Shown here: positions 6,070 through 12,050 of the stretch, piece by piece
Layout: the number at the start of each line of letters is the position of its first letter
Position numbering within the stretch: position 1 is the stretch's first letter
Assembly (NCBI GenBank): GCA_020355945.1
Contig: CP070627.1
Location: 7,839,547-7,851,596, forward strand
Direction: 5' to 3'
Origin: Candidatus Aminicenantota bacterium
Lineage (GTDB): Bacteria; Acidobacteriota; Aminicenantia; UBA2199
DNA length: 12,050 bases
The notes under the pieces: model-generated
Told to the model about the DNA's origin: nothing
Database searches by the model: none
What the model saw: the letters and a program-made list of their open reading frames with translations, nothing else
Translations under genes and position numbers: made by a program

Positions 6070-7446
6070 ATGTCCCAAAAAAATAAAAATAGTCTGGCCG
6101 TTGATAAGTTACTGGAAAAAGCCAAACAGGCGGCTTCCATTTTTAAGCAGGTTGACCAAAAGCAGACGGACCGCATCGTAAAACGGGTATACGAAGCAGG
6201 CTTTAAGAACCGGGTCCACCTGGCAAAATTTGCCCATAAGGAAACCGGACTGGGTAAATGTCAGGATAAAGTAATTAAGAATATCATCGCCACTCAACTG
6301 GTTTATGAAGATATTAAAGACCTCACAACAGTGGGAATTATCTCGGAAGACCCGGAAAAGGGGATAATAGAAATGGCTCAACCCGTTGGTCCTATTTTTG
6401 CTGTGACTCCTGTTACCAATCCCACATCCACGGTTCTTTTCAAGATACTTATTGCTTTAAAATCCAGGAATCCGATTATCATCCGCCCTCATGGGGCAGC
6501 CAAAAAGTGTTCGGTCGAGGGGGCAAGAATATGTTATGAAGCGGCTTTGAAAGAAGGTGCCCCGGAAAATTGCATTCAATGGATGAAGAGCTCGACAAAG
6601 GAACAGACCCTTGAGTTGATGGGGCATAGAAAAACAGCCCTGGTCCTGGCTACAGGATCGGTGAGCCTGGTGAGAGCAGCATACAGCTCGGGAAATCCTG
6701 CCCTGGGGGTGGGCCCCGGGAATGTCCCTGCTTATATTGGGAAAAGTACCCATGTCCCATTTGCCGTGGAACAAATTTTCATTTCCAAAACCTTTGATAA
6801 TGGTACCGTTTGCGCCAGCGAACAAGCCCTGGTGGTCAGGCAGTGCCATGTGGATCGGGTGATCGAAGAATTCAAAAAACGCAAAGCATATTTTCTTTCA
6901 AAAGATGAAATTAAGCGACTTGAGCCTTTTGCTTTTAACACAGCCCAAAAGGTAATGAACATCGAAGTCATTGGGCAGCCGGCTCCGGTTATTGCCTCAA
7001 TGGCTGGCATTGATGTTCCCCCGGATACCACGCTGCTCATTGCAGAGCTTGAGGATGTGGGAATACACTCTCCCCTTTCCCTGGAGATTCTTGCGCCCAT
7101 CCTGGCATTTTACCCGGTAAAAGATTTTGAGCAAGGGATAGACATGTGCCGCAAAGTAAATAGTCACGGTGGTCTGGGGCATACGGCCAGTATCTTTTCC
7201 AATGATGAAGAGAAAATCGAATATTTTGCTTCGGTTATGAATGCCAGCCGAATTCTTGTAAATACTCCTGCTTCCCAGGGGGCACTGGGGGGAATGTACA
7301 ATAACCTTCAACCATCACTTACATTGAGCTGCGGCACGGGTGGGAAAAATATCACCACTGACAATATCACGGCAAAGCATTTACTCAACATTCAACGGAT
7401 TGCTTACCGAAAGGTAAATAAATCTGTAGAACATTTGATAAAGTAA
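6070..7446 (+). CDS. CoA-acylating aldehyde dehydrogenase (acetaldehyde or succinate semialdehyde dehydrogenase, AdhE N-domain/SucD-like)
   Basis: The protein has 458 residues and catalyses aldehyde + CoA + NAD+ = acyl-CoA + NADH, acting in fermentation in the cytosol. Hallmarks: PVTNPTSTVLFK (114-125), IIIRPHGAAKK (136-146), ATGSVSLVRAAYSSGNPALG (194-213), GVGPGNVPAYI (213-223), and FDNGTVCASEQ with nucleophile Cys248. The C-terminal part has HTASIFSNDEE and SCGTGGKNI. These match the N-terminal half of AdhE and stand-alone enzymes such as SucD; the iron-alcohol-dehydrogenase half is absent and the length is complete for the single-domain type. Acetyl-CoA versus succinyl-CoA preference cannot be told. 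Start: ATG 6070 aligns with relatives, but there is no Shine-Dalgarno; a TGATATACT motif abuts the ATG. It is probably monocistronic, with an intact gene on neither side on this strand for several hundred bases. Confidence 0.9.
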   Translation: MSQKNKNSLAVDKLLEKAKQAASIFKQVDQKQTDRIVKRVYEAGFKNRVHLAKFAHKETGLGKCQDKVIKNIIATQLVYEDIKDLTTVGIISEDPEKGIIEMAQPVGPIFAVTPVTNPTSTVLFKILIALKSRNPIIIRPHGAAKKCSVEGARICYEAALKEGAPENCIQWMKSSTKEQTLELMGHRKTALVLATGSVSLVRAAYSSGNPALGVGPGNVPAYIGKSTHVPFAVEQIFISKTFDNGTVCASEQALVVRQCHVDRVIEEFKKRKAYFLSKDEIKRLEPFAFNTAQKVMNIEVIGQPAPVIASMAGIDVPPDTTLLIAELEDVGIHSPLSLEILAPILAFYPVKDFEQGIDMCRKVNSHGGLGHTASIFSNDEEKIEYFASVMNASRILVNTPASQGALGGMYNNLQPSLTLSCGTGGKNITTDNITAKHLLNIQRIAYRKVNKSVEHLIK

Positions 7447-7573
7447 GAGGGCTCTGCAGCTCACAAAATTCCCGGCAAAAATCGGGTAATCAACTTTCAC
7501 TCGTATAAATAATAACTCCCCACACCGGCCACACCGCCTTTCCTTTGGAAATGGAAAAATTACAATCAGGGTA

Positions 7574-7756
7574 CTATTTTACCTCTGTATATTTACCGGT
7601 TTCGTAGTTGATCGTGCTGGTCTCATTGGGATTGATGGAAAATGAATCCATGGTCACCAGGTCTATTAATACTCGATCCCCGGTTTGTAATTCATCTGCC
7701 ATTTCCGAACACCTGGCCCGAAACCCGGGCGGTAACTTGAAATAATTTACCTGGTA
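7574..7756 (-). pseudogene. Short C-terminal protein relic, family not recognised
   Basis: Between in-frame TAG codons at 7759-7757 and 7576-7574, the minus strand encodes 60 residues with a protein-like, non-repetitive composition, including KLPPGFRARCSEMADEL, GDRVLIDLV and NPNETSTINYETGKY. The only ATG (7702) would give 42 residues, with a weak AGGTG upstream. The frame opens without a start, so it looks like the 3' end of a decayed or rearranged gene. It could instead be a small expressed ORF. I do not recognise the family. Confidence 0.35.
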
Positions 7757-7804
7757 CTACTTCTCCTGTCAAGAATGAAAACATTTAAACATTTCAACGC
7801 ACCG

Positions 7805-7832
7805 TCCCCTTTAGTGCTTCCCCTTTAGTGCT
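7805..7832. repeat. Exact 14-bp tandem duplication (TCCCCTTTAGTGCT)
   Basis: TCCCCTTTAGTGCT occurs at 7805-7818 and again at 7819-7832 without interruption, directly next to the inverted copy of the dispersed element. This is probably recent slippage. Confidence 0.8.
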
Positions 7833-7871
7833 CTCTTCGTGTACCTTTGTGTAACTTCGTGGCTAAAATTA
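7833..7871. repeat. Dispersed CACGAAG element, copy 3 (inverted, diverged)
   Basis: On the minus strand it reads TTTTAGC, then CACGAAGTTA, CACAAAGGTA and CACGAAGAG. These are the same units as copies 1 and 2 but with a 10-bp spacing. A fragmentary match (TTTTTGTGGCTAAG) also occurs near 11015-11027. The element is of a type common between genes in some uncultured bacteria. Confidence 0.65.
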
Positions 7872-7911
7872 GGAGAAAATCAACCATTCCTGATTTTTCT
7901 TGCGTTAAGGG

Positions 7912-7940
7912 TTGCAAAAATTTTTCGATTCTGGTATAAA
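7912..7940 (+). promoter_or_regulatory. Promoter of the lytic transglycosylase gene
   Basis: TTGCAA (7912-7917), a 17-bp spacer, and TATAAA (7935-7940) preceded by TGG (extended -10). The predicted start is about 7947, leaving a short leader that contains GGAGG at 7957-7961. This rules out the upstream in-frame TTG at 7912 as the translation start. Confidence 0.65.
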
Positions 7941-7965
7941 TGCAAAAAGAATATGTGGAGGTAAA

Positions 7966-8550
7966 ATGAACAAAAAAATCATTATCCTCTGTATCGGGTG
8001 CATCTGTTTATTTGTAATTTCCATGGCCCTGTTTATCAACTACTACTGTCAATATCACGATTTAAAGCGGATAGTTGAATCAAAGCTGACAGAGGAACAT
8101 AAAAAGAAAGATTTGTATGAGCAAATCATCCTGAAGTACGAGAACATGGATTTTAAGATTTTCGCCTTTGAGAAAAAATATGCCGAATTTGCTAAAATTG
8201 TTAATAAAGCCTTCGAGGAAGCCAAAAAAAATAAACTTTCTCCATACACGGTACTGTCGGTTATCCAGGTGGAGAGTGATTTTGATCCCAATGCCAAATC
8301 CCCTGTCGCGGACGGACTGATGCAAATCAATCTTGATGCCTGGAAAAACTATTTCAAAATTGATGAAAAGAAAATTTACGAAATCGATTATAATATCACC
8401 ATTGGCTGCAGAATTTTACGACACTACCTGGATGTCTCCAATGGAGACCTGTCCCGGGCGTTGTATTTGTATAACAATGGATACGGCTTTCACAATGAAA
8501 AGTATGTGCCCAAAGTACAGAACAATATATTTTCCAAAACGAATAAATAA
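7966..8550 (+). CDS. Membrane-anchored lytic transglycosylase (SLT domain)
   Basis: The protein has 194 residues. It starts with a single membrane anchor (residues about 5-27, after MNKK), so the enzyme part faces the periplasm or outer face. A charged helical stalk (about 30-80) leads into a Slt-type muramidase-fold domain. Catalytic Glu103 is in the VIQVESDFDPNAKS segment, followed by the GLMQIN loop (117-122) and the ALYLYNNG helix (165-172), which replaces the common ALxAYNxG. It cleaves the MurNAc-GlcNAc bond of peptidoglycan with 1,6-anhydro product formation, for wall remodelling or local opening. Start: GGAGG (7957-7961) just before ATG 7966. The gene stops 2 bp from the convergent helical-repeat gene. 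No secretion-system genes are nearby, so its specific role is open. Confidence 0.88.
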   Translation: MNKKIIILCIGCICLFVISMALFINYYCQYHDLKRIVESKLTEEHKKKDLYEQIILKYENMDFKIFAFEKKYAEFAKIVNKAFEEAKKNKLSPYTVLSVIQVESDFDPNAKSPVADGLMQINLDAWKNYFKIDEKKIYEIDYNITIGCRILRHYLDVSNGDLSRALYLYNNGYGFHNEKYVPKVQNNIFSKTNK

Positions 8551-8552
8551 CC

Positions 8553-10904
8553 CTAAAGAAAAAGCTCTTTTAGAATTTCCTTCATCATGCGGTAGGCAGA
8601 AAGCGGTTTTACCAGGGGCCGCAGATTGTAAGATTTGTAGGAAGAAAAATCCGCTGGTTTGTCCAACAGCAGGAATAACTTCTTTGAAGGAATCGTATTT
8701 TTAAGGATAAACTCATTCAGGGTATCCGGGTCACATAACAGGATATCCCCCTGTTGCCAATCGTCGACATTCGTACTGATGGGAACGATGGGGATGAGTT
8801 CGTGGCATTGTTCTCTGAGTACGGCAGTGACGGACCGATTGGTGAGGCAGATGACAATCTTAAGCGCTTCCCTGGGCAGGGCATCGTAGAGTTTTGTCCA
8901 CAGCGGTTTAAGCGGACTTTGTTGGTGTTGGATTTTCGCTAAAATAACATCTTTGACCTGGAAACCCAACCCGGGGAATTGAGAAAGCAATTGAATCCAC
9001 TGCCTGAGTACTTCCGGCTTTGCTGCTTGCAGGTGTTCTTTAATCATCTGGCTTATCTGCCGGATATGCAGCGCCACACACAGCCAATGGTGGTTCAAAA
9101 AATCGGTTATTTGTTCAATATCCGGCACTTCCCGGGCAAACAACCGATCCAATGACTTTAAGCCATCTTCAATGCGCCGGATTTCGTAATAAAGATCGTT
9201 GAGATTTTTCCGGGCGTTTCGTAATTCTTCCACTTCCCGGGGACTGATTTTCCTCTCACTTTGGGCAGTAAATAACCCCAGGGATTCATGAAGATTATAA
9301 TAAGTTTGCAGGTCAATGGTTTTGATATCCTTCAAAATACTGAGAAATATCCCCCCCAAATCCGGGTTGTTGAATTGAATAATTTTATTAAACAATAGGG
9401 TAATGAAATTTTTATCCTTGATGACAAAGGCAAACCCCGGGGCTACCATATCCTTTATTTTCTTTAAGTAATTTTTAACTTTACTGGTAGATAAATCCAT
9501 ATCAATAATTTTTCCCATCAGCTTTTTCACAGAAGTTACGGGGAACAGTTGGGTAATGGTATCCAGGTATTCTTGCTCCATCAACGAGAATTTCCGCTCC
9601 CAGGCCGGATCAAACAAAATATCTTTAACGGAAAATTCATAATATTCCTTTATTTTGGTCAATAATACGGTTTTAAGCTCCAACTGGTCCGATTGAAATA
9701 TCATCGTAAAGAAACCACTTAACTCATGACTGCCGCCATAGGGGAGATATTTGACAATGATTTCCTTTTCCTTTGCCTCAAGAGAAGAGAAATGGAGATA
9801 AAAATAATCCAGCCCTTTTCGGCAGTTTAAGAGCGATCGAATAAGGAGCCCTTTCAAGTCTTCTCCTGCTGTTTGATATTTTTCAAACAACAGGTCTAAA
9901 GCCGCTTCATTACCGGAATATTCATTGATAATGGTCTCTCGAAGTGCAGGCACCGAATCATATAATCCTCCTACAAATGAAATCCCTGCTGGTTGTTGGC
10001 TTCGACAAATTATTGAAATAAACAGGTTTCGAATCCGGGTGTCTTTGATATAAAGTAATTGGGTGCCCAGGTTTTCCAATTGTCCATCGATTAATGACGG
10101 GTTCCTGGTAAAATAGTATTTGAGTTTTGAAACCAATAAATAAAAACGTTCACTTTCACTCTCGCCTTCACTTTCTTTCCCCTTCTCTTTTTTTTCTTTT
10201 TGCTCTTGTTCTTGTGTATGTTGTTCTTGAAGGTGACTGCTGCCGGAGAATTCATCGAAGCGATCCTGGAAATAGCTTAATATTGGCTCTTGTAGTTTTT
10301 CATCCGCGGTAAAACAGAGGATTTCAAAGGCGCCCTCTTCAATGAACCGTTTCCCACAATTCAAGTAAGCGGCAAACATGGGGGCGTCTGTGGGAGTCAG
10401 GATGCGTTTCAGGATTCCCATGGTGACCTGGAACTCTTCTGGATTTTTCTCTCCCTCCAGGAAACGGGGCAGTAACCCAAACACCGGGTTATTTCGTTTA
10501 ATCTTACTGATTTCAGTCTTGATGGTTTCTTGCAGCTGGGGGTTTTTGATATTGGTTATCGCTTGATTTAAAATATTCAACGCCCGCTGGTCATTGTACT
10601 TGGAAACAGAGATGATTGCTTCTTTTCTAAGCTGAATATTTTCATCTGTATCAATAATTTTTTTTAACGGAACCAGGAAATGGGGGCTGTGGATATACCC
10701 GGCGACGCGAACAATATTCACCCGGGTGATGATATCCAATTTATCGTTGTTGATTTGGTGTACCAGGAAATATTCCGCCTCTTCTCCCACTTTACTGACC
10801 AATCCTTCCAACACCATGCGGAAAGACACCTCATTAAACTTATCCGCAGAGTTAATTAACTTTTCAATCTTTTCAATATGCTGCTGTACTTCTTTTTCAT
10901 CCAT
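8553..10904 (-). CDS. Large helical-repeat (HEAT-like) protein with a C-terminal degenerate receiver-like domain
   Basis: The protein has 783 residues. There is no signal peptide or membrane segment, so it is probably cytosolic. Residues about 1-220 hold HEAT-like helix pairs (for example LRKEAIISVSKYNDQRALNI). A charged, low-complexity linker of Gln, Glu, Lys and Ser (221-253) follows, then further helical repeats, and a likely coiled coil (about 552-592, EVEELRNARKNLNDLYYEI). The final 105 residues (679-783) alternate strands and helices like a two-component receiver: KIVICLTN, GDILLCDPDT with Asp724 at the phosphoacceptor place, KLFLLLDKP, and RPLVKPLSAYRM with Lys766 at the conserved Lys-Pro. 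The N-terminal acidic pair is missing. Start: ATG 10904; the longer frame from GTG 10961 consists of translated 8-bp repeats and lies at the predicted transcription start. The Shine-Dalgarno is weak. It is probably a scaffold or signalling protein; the family is not recognised. Confidence 0.8.
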   Translation of the reverse strand: MDEKEVQQHIEKIEKLINSADKFNEVSFRMVLEGLVSKVGEEAEYFLVHQINNDKLDIITRVNIVRVAGYIHSPHFLVPLKKIIDTDENIQLRKEAIISVSKYNDQRALNILNQAITNIKNPQLQETIKTEISKIKRNNPVFGLLPRFLEGEKNPEEFQVTMGILKRILTPTDAPMFAAYLNCGKRFIEEGAFEILCFTADEKLQEPILSYFQDRFDEFSGSSHLQEQHTQEQEQKEKKEKGKESEGESESERFYLLVSKLKYYFTRNPSLIDGQLENLGTQLLYIKDTRIRNLFISIICRSQQPAGISFVGGLYDSVPALRETIINEYSGNEAALDLLFEKYQTAGEDLKGLLIRSLLNCRKGLDYFYLHFSSLEAKEKEIIVKYLPYGGSHELSGFFTMIFQSDQLELKTVLLTKIKEYYEFSVKDILFDPAWERKFSLMEQEYLDTITQLFPVTSVKKLMGKIIDMDLSTSKVKNYLKKIKDMVAPGFAFVIKDKNFITLLFNKIIQFNNPDLGGIFLSILKDIKTIDLQTYYNLHESLGLFTAQSERKISPREVEELRNARKNLNDLYYEIRRIEDGLKSLDRLFAREVPDIEQITDFLNHHWLCVALHIRQISQMIKEHLQAAKPEVLRQWIQLLSQFPGLGFQVKDVILAKIQHQQSPLKPLWTKLYDALPREALKIVICLTNRSVTAVLREQCHELIPIVPISTNVDDWQQGDILLCDPDTLNEFILKNTIPSKKLFLLLDKPADFSSYKSYNLRPLVKPLSAYRMMKEILKELFL

Positions 10905-10914
10905 GGTACACCAT

Positions 10915-10965
10915 GTATCCACGTATCCACGTTTCCACGTTTCCACGTTTCCACGTTTCACGTTT
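10915..10965. repeat. 8-bp tandem array (GTTTCCAC / GTATCCAC)
   Basis: Two units of GTATCCAC are followed by three of GTTTCCAC, a 7-bp variant GTTTCAC and a partial GTTT. On the gene strand the unit is GTGGAAAC. The array fills the predicted leader of the helical-repeat gene, between its promoter and its ATG. Because 24 bp (three units) equal eight codons, all frames read as an 8-residue periodic peptide (WKRGNVET type). Confidence 0.85.
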
Positions 10966-10966
10966 A

Positions 10967-10975
10967 ATTATACCA
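10967..10975 (-). promoter_or_regulatory. Extended -10 promoter of the helical-repeat gene
   Basis: On the minus strand TGGTATAAT (10975-10967) is a perfect extended -10; a poor -35 (CTGTTT, 10995-10990) sits 17 bp upstream. Transcription would start at about 10960, inside the 8-bp array. Confidence 0.5.
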
Positions 10976-11069
10976 AAAATGAAGAAAGAAAACAGCTAAA
11001 AAAGTAATTCTAATTTTTGTGGCTAAGAACCCGTGCGTATATTTACCGCCCCCCCACGTATCGGTGTAC

Positions 11070-11100
11070 AAAAAAAATAGGGGCATCCGCAGATGCCCCC
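11070..11100 (-). terminator. Intrinsic terminator of the citrate synthase gene
   Basis: On the minus strand an 8-bp GC-rich stem GGGGCATC/GATGCCCC (11099-11080) with a TGCG loop is followed by TATTTTTTTT. It begins about 30 bp after the stop codon. This is the clearest rho-independent terminator in the window. Confidence 0.88.
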
Positions 11101-11129
11101 TGATTTTGCAAGATGAGTTAAAATCGGTA

Positions 11130-12050
11130 TTATTTTTTAATCCCGGCAATATCTTCCAGCATGGCAGTGGTCAGTGATTTGGGTCGTTCGATGGCATATC
11201 CTAATGCCCGGTCCCAAACGATATTACAAAGAACACCAATGGCACGGCCAATTCCGAAGAGAACAGTGTAAAATTCGTATTCGGTAATACCATAATACCA
11301 CTGGATAACACCGGATTGAGCATCCACGTTGGGCCATGGGTTCTTGGCTTTACCTTGTTCTTCCAGGATGGGTGGGACCACTTTGTACAGCGCGTCCACA
11401 TATTTGAAAATAAGATCATCGGGCAGATTTTTGAGACAGAATTCCCGCTGTGCCTGATAGCGCGGATCGGTTTTTCGTAAAACAGCATGACCGAATCCCG
11501 GGACCACCTGGCCGGAATTGAGGGTATCCCAGACGAATTTTTCCATTTCTTCTTCAGTGGGGATTTTTCCTCCCATTTTGTCCATGACTCCCTGTATCCA
11601 GCGGAGCACTTGCTCGTTGGCCAGGCCGTGCAGCGGACCGGCAAGAGCATTAATCATGCCGGAGATGGCATAGTACACATCGGATAAAGTACTGCTCACC
11701 AGGTGACCGGTGTGAGCGCTGGCATTGCCGCTTTCATGATCGCTGTGCAGCAGGAAGTAGAGCCTGGCTACGTCATCATAGGGTTTGTCGATTCCCATCA
11801 TATGGGCAAAATTACCACCCATGTCCAATTCGGGATTGGAGGCAATAATTTTGTCATCACGATATTTCATCCGGTAGATATAAGCGCCAATCTCGGGAAG
11901 CCTGGCCAGGAGGTTCATGGCATCTTCCAACGTGGAGTCCCAATAATCCATCTTGCTGATGCCCTCATTGTATTTTTTGGCAAAAACCGACTCCCGCTGC
12001 ATTGCCACGATTGCGGCAGAGAACATGGCCATGGGATGCGAGTCCCTGGG
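11130..12050 (-). CDS. gltA: Citrate synthase, eukaryote-like type (5' end outside the window)
   Basis: 306 C-terminal residues are present. The frame stays open to the window edge (PRDSHP before the internal Met at 12032), so that Met is not the true start and about 130 or more residues are missing. The enzyme condenses acetyl-CoA and oxaloacetate to citrate. The sequence follows the mitochondrial-type enzyme: SHPM near the edge, LHSDHESGNASAHTGH, GPLHGLANEQ with catalytic His141 (numbered from the window edge), VVPGFGHAVLRKTDPRY with His188, NVDAQSGV with catalytic Asp243, and GIGRAIGV with the substrate-binding Arg. Animal enzymes have DAHSG where this has DAQSG. Such eukaryote-like citrate synthases are known in bacteria such as Geobacter and are distinct from hexameric GltA and from Re-citrate synthase. 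A terminator follows at 11099-11070. Confidence 0.95.
   Translation of the reverse strand, partial: PRDSHPMAMFSAAIVAMQRESVFAKKYNEGISKMDYWDSTLEDAMNLLARLPEIGAYIYRMKYRDDKIIASNPELDMGGNFAHMMGIDKPYDDVARLYFLLHSDHESGNASAHTGHLVSSTLSDVYYAISGMINALAGPLHGLANEQVLRWIQGVMDKMGGKIPTEEEMEKFVWDTLNSGQVVPGFGHAVLRKTDPRYQAQREFCLKNLPDDLIFKYVDALYKVVPPILEEQGKAKNPWPNVDAQSGVIQWYYGITEYEFYTVLFGIGRAIGVLCNIVWDRALGYAIERPKSLTTAMLEDIAGIKK

Larger units (their letters stand above)
7447..7911. other. Gene-free region with relics and repeats
   Basis: This stretch after the CoA-acylating dehydrogenase has no intact gene. It has a weak imperfect hairpin (about 7467-7489, CCCG/CGGG around GCAAAAAT, no T-run), a 60-codon minus-strand relic (7756-7574), a 14-bp tandem duplication (7805-7832) and a diverged dispersed repeat (7833-7871). 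Confidence 0.6.

Noticed and set aside
532..7446. Pathway link between the two aldehyde dehydrogenases as one operon
   Set aside because: They are on opposite strands, about 4 kb apart, and separated by unrelated genes with their own promoters; a shared pathway is possible but not shown by the sequence.
7490..7560. Short minus-strand peptide with KGGVAGVGSYYLYE, possible RiPP-like tail
   Set aside because: It is only about 19 codons between stops, with no start codon, no Shine-Dalgarno and no modifying enzyme nearby.
7912..7965. Longer start (TTG 7912) for the transglycosylase
   Set aside because: The TTG is the -35 hexamer of a good promoter; ATG 7966 has a Shine-Dalgarno and is followed directly by the membrane anchor.
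8333..8704. 123-codon plus-strand open frame overlapping the transglycosylase end and the helical-repeat gene
   Set aside because: It is a shadow of two well-supported genes in other frames, with atypical composition.
10905..10961. Longer start (GTG 10961) for the helical-repeat protein
   Set aside because: The extra 19 residues are read from the 8-bp tandem array, and the codon lies at or before the predicted transcription start.
274..12050. CRISPR array or transposon
   Set aside because: The repeats are 8-14 bp units in direct tandem without spacers; no transposase, integrase or long terminal inverted repeats were seen.

Overview
The window is a bacterial chromosomal segment of moderate GC content. 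It has Shine-Dalgarno-led genes and sigma-70-type promoters, often with an extended -10 (TGnTATAAT). The gene mix is an anaerobe-like set of aldehyde dehydrogenases, a eukaryote-type citrate synthase, TPR/HEAT-repeat proteins of unknown role, and many short-period intergenic repeats (CACGAAGGA and 8-bp-period arrays). This recalls uncultured lineages such as Candidatus Aminicenantes. That placement is an impression from gene style and repeats, not a demonstrated assignment.

Layout: (i) 1-273 (+) is the 3' end of a gene resembling DUF6345 proteins. (ii) A minus-strand block from about 5050 down to 532 reads, in transcription order: an Xre-type regulator (5046-4591), a 5'-truncated CocE/NonD hydrolase relic (4478-3513), a TPR-like lipoprotein with two internal C-X10-C repeats (3353-2076), and an NAD(P)-dependent succinate-semialdehyde-type aldehyde dehydrogenase (1899-532). 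The lipoprotein and the dehydrogenase each have their own candidate promoter, so this is not one operon. (iii) A second Xre-type regulator fused to a seven-cysteine two-CW-like domain (5356-5739, +) is divergent from the first. (iv) 5740-6069 has no gene. It holds a strong hairpin and a minus-strand promoter (TTGACA-17-TACAAT) whose -10 lies inside a perfect 15-bp dyad of BlaI/CopY-like appearance, with no recognisable gene behind it. (v) 6070-7446 (+) encodes a single-domain CoA-acylating aldehyde dehydrogenase. (vi) 7447-7965 has no intact gene. It holds a 60-codon protein relic, a 14-bp tandem duplication, a dispersed repeat and a promoter. (vii) A membrane-anchored lytic transglycosylase (7966-8550, +) converges, 2 bp apart, with a 783-residue helical-repeat protein (10904-8553, -) ending in what looks like a degenerate receiver domain. 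(viii) The right edge holds most of a eukaryote-type citrate synthase (12050-11130, -) with a clear intrinsic terminator.

How they fit: citrate synthase and the two aldehyde dehydrogenases belong to central carbon and fermentation metabolism (citrate formation, acyl-CoA/aldehyde interconversion, aldehyde oxidation), but they sit in separate transcription units. The window shows gene decay (the CocE relic and the 7574-7756 relic), an apparently orphan operator-promoter and abundant repeats. I see no complete defence, CRISPR, phage or transposon system. The most unusual items are the orphan promoter/dyad with a structured downstream region, the helical-repeat protein with a pseudo-receiver tail, and the disulfide-patterned repeat lipoprotein.
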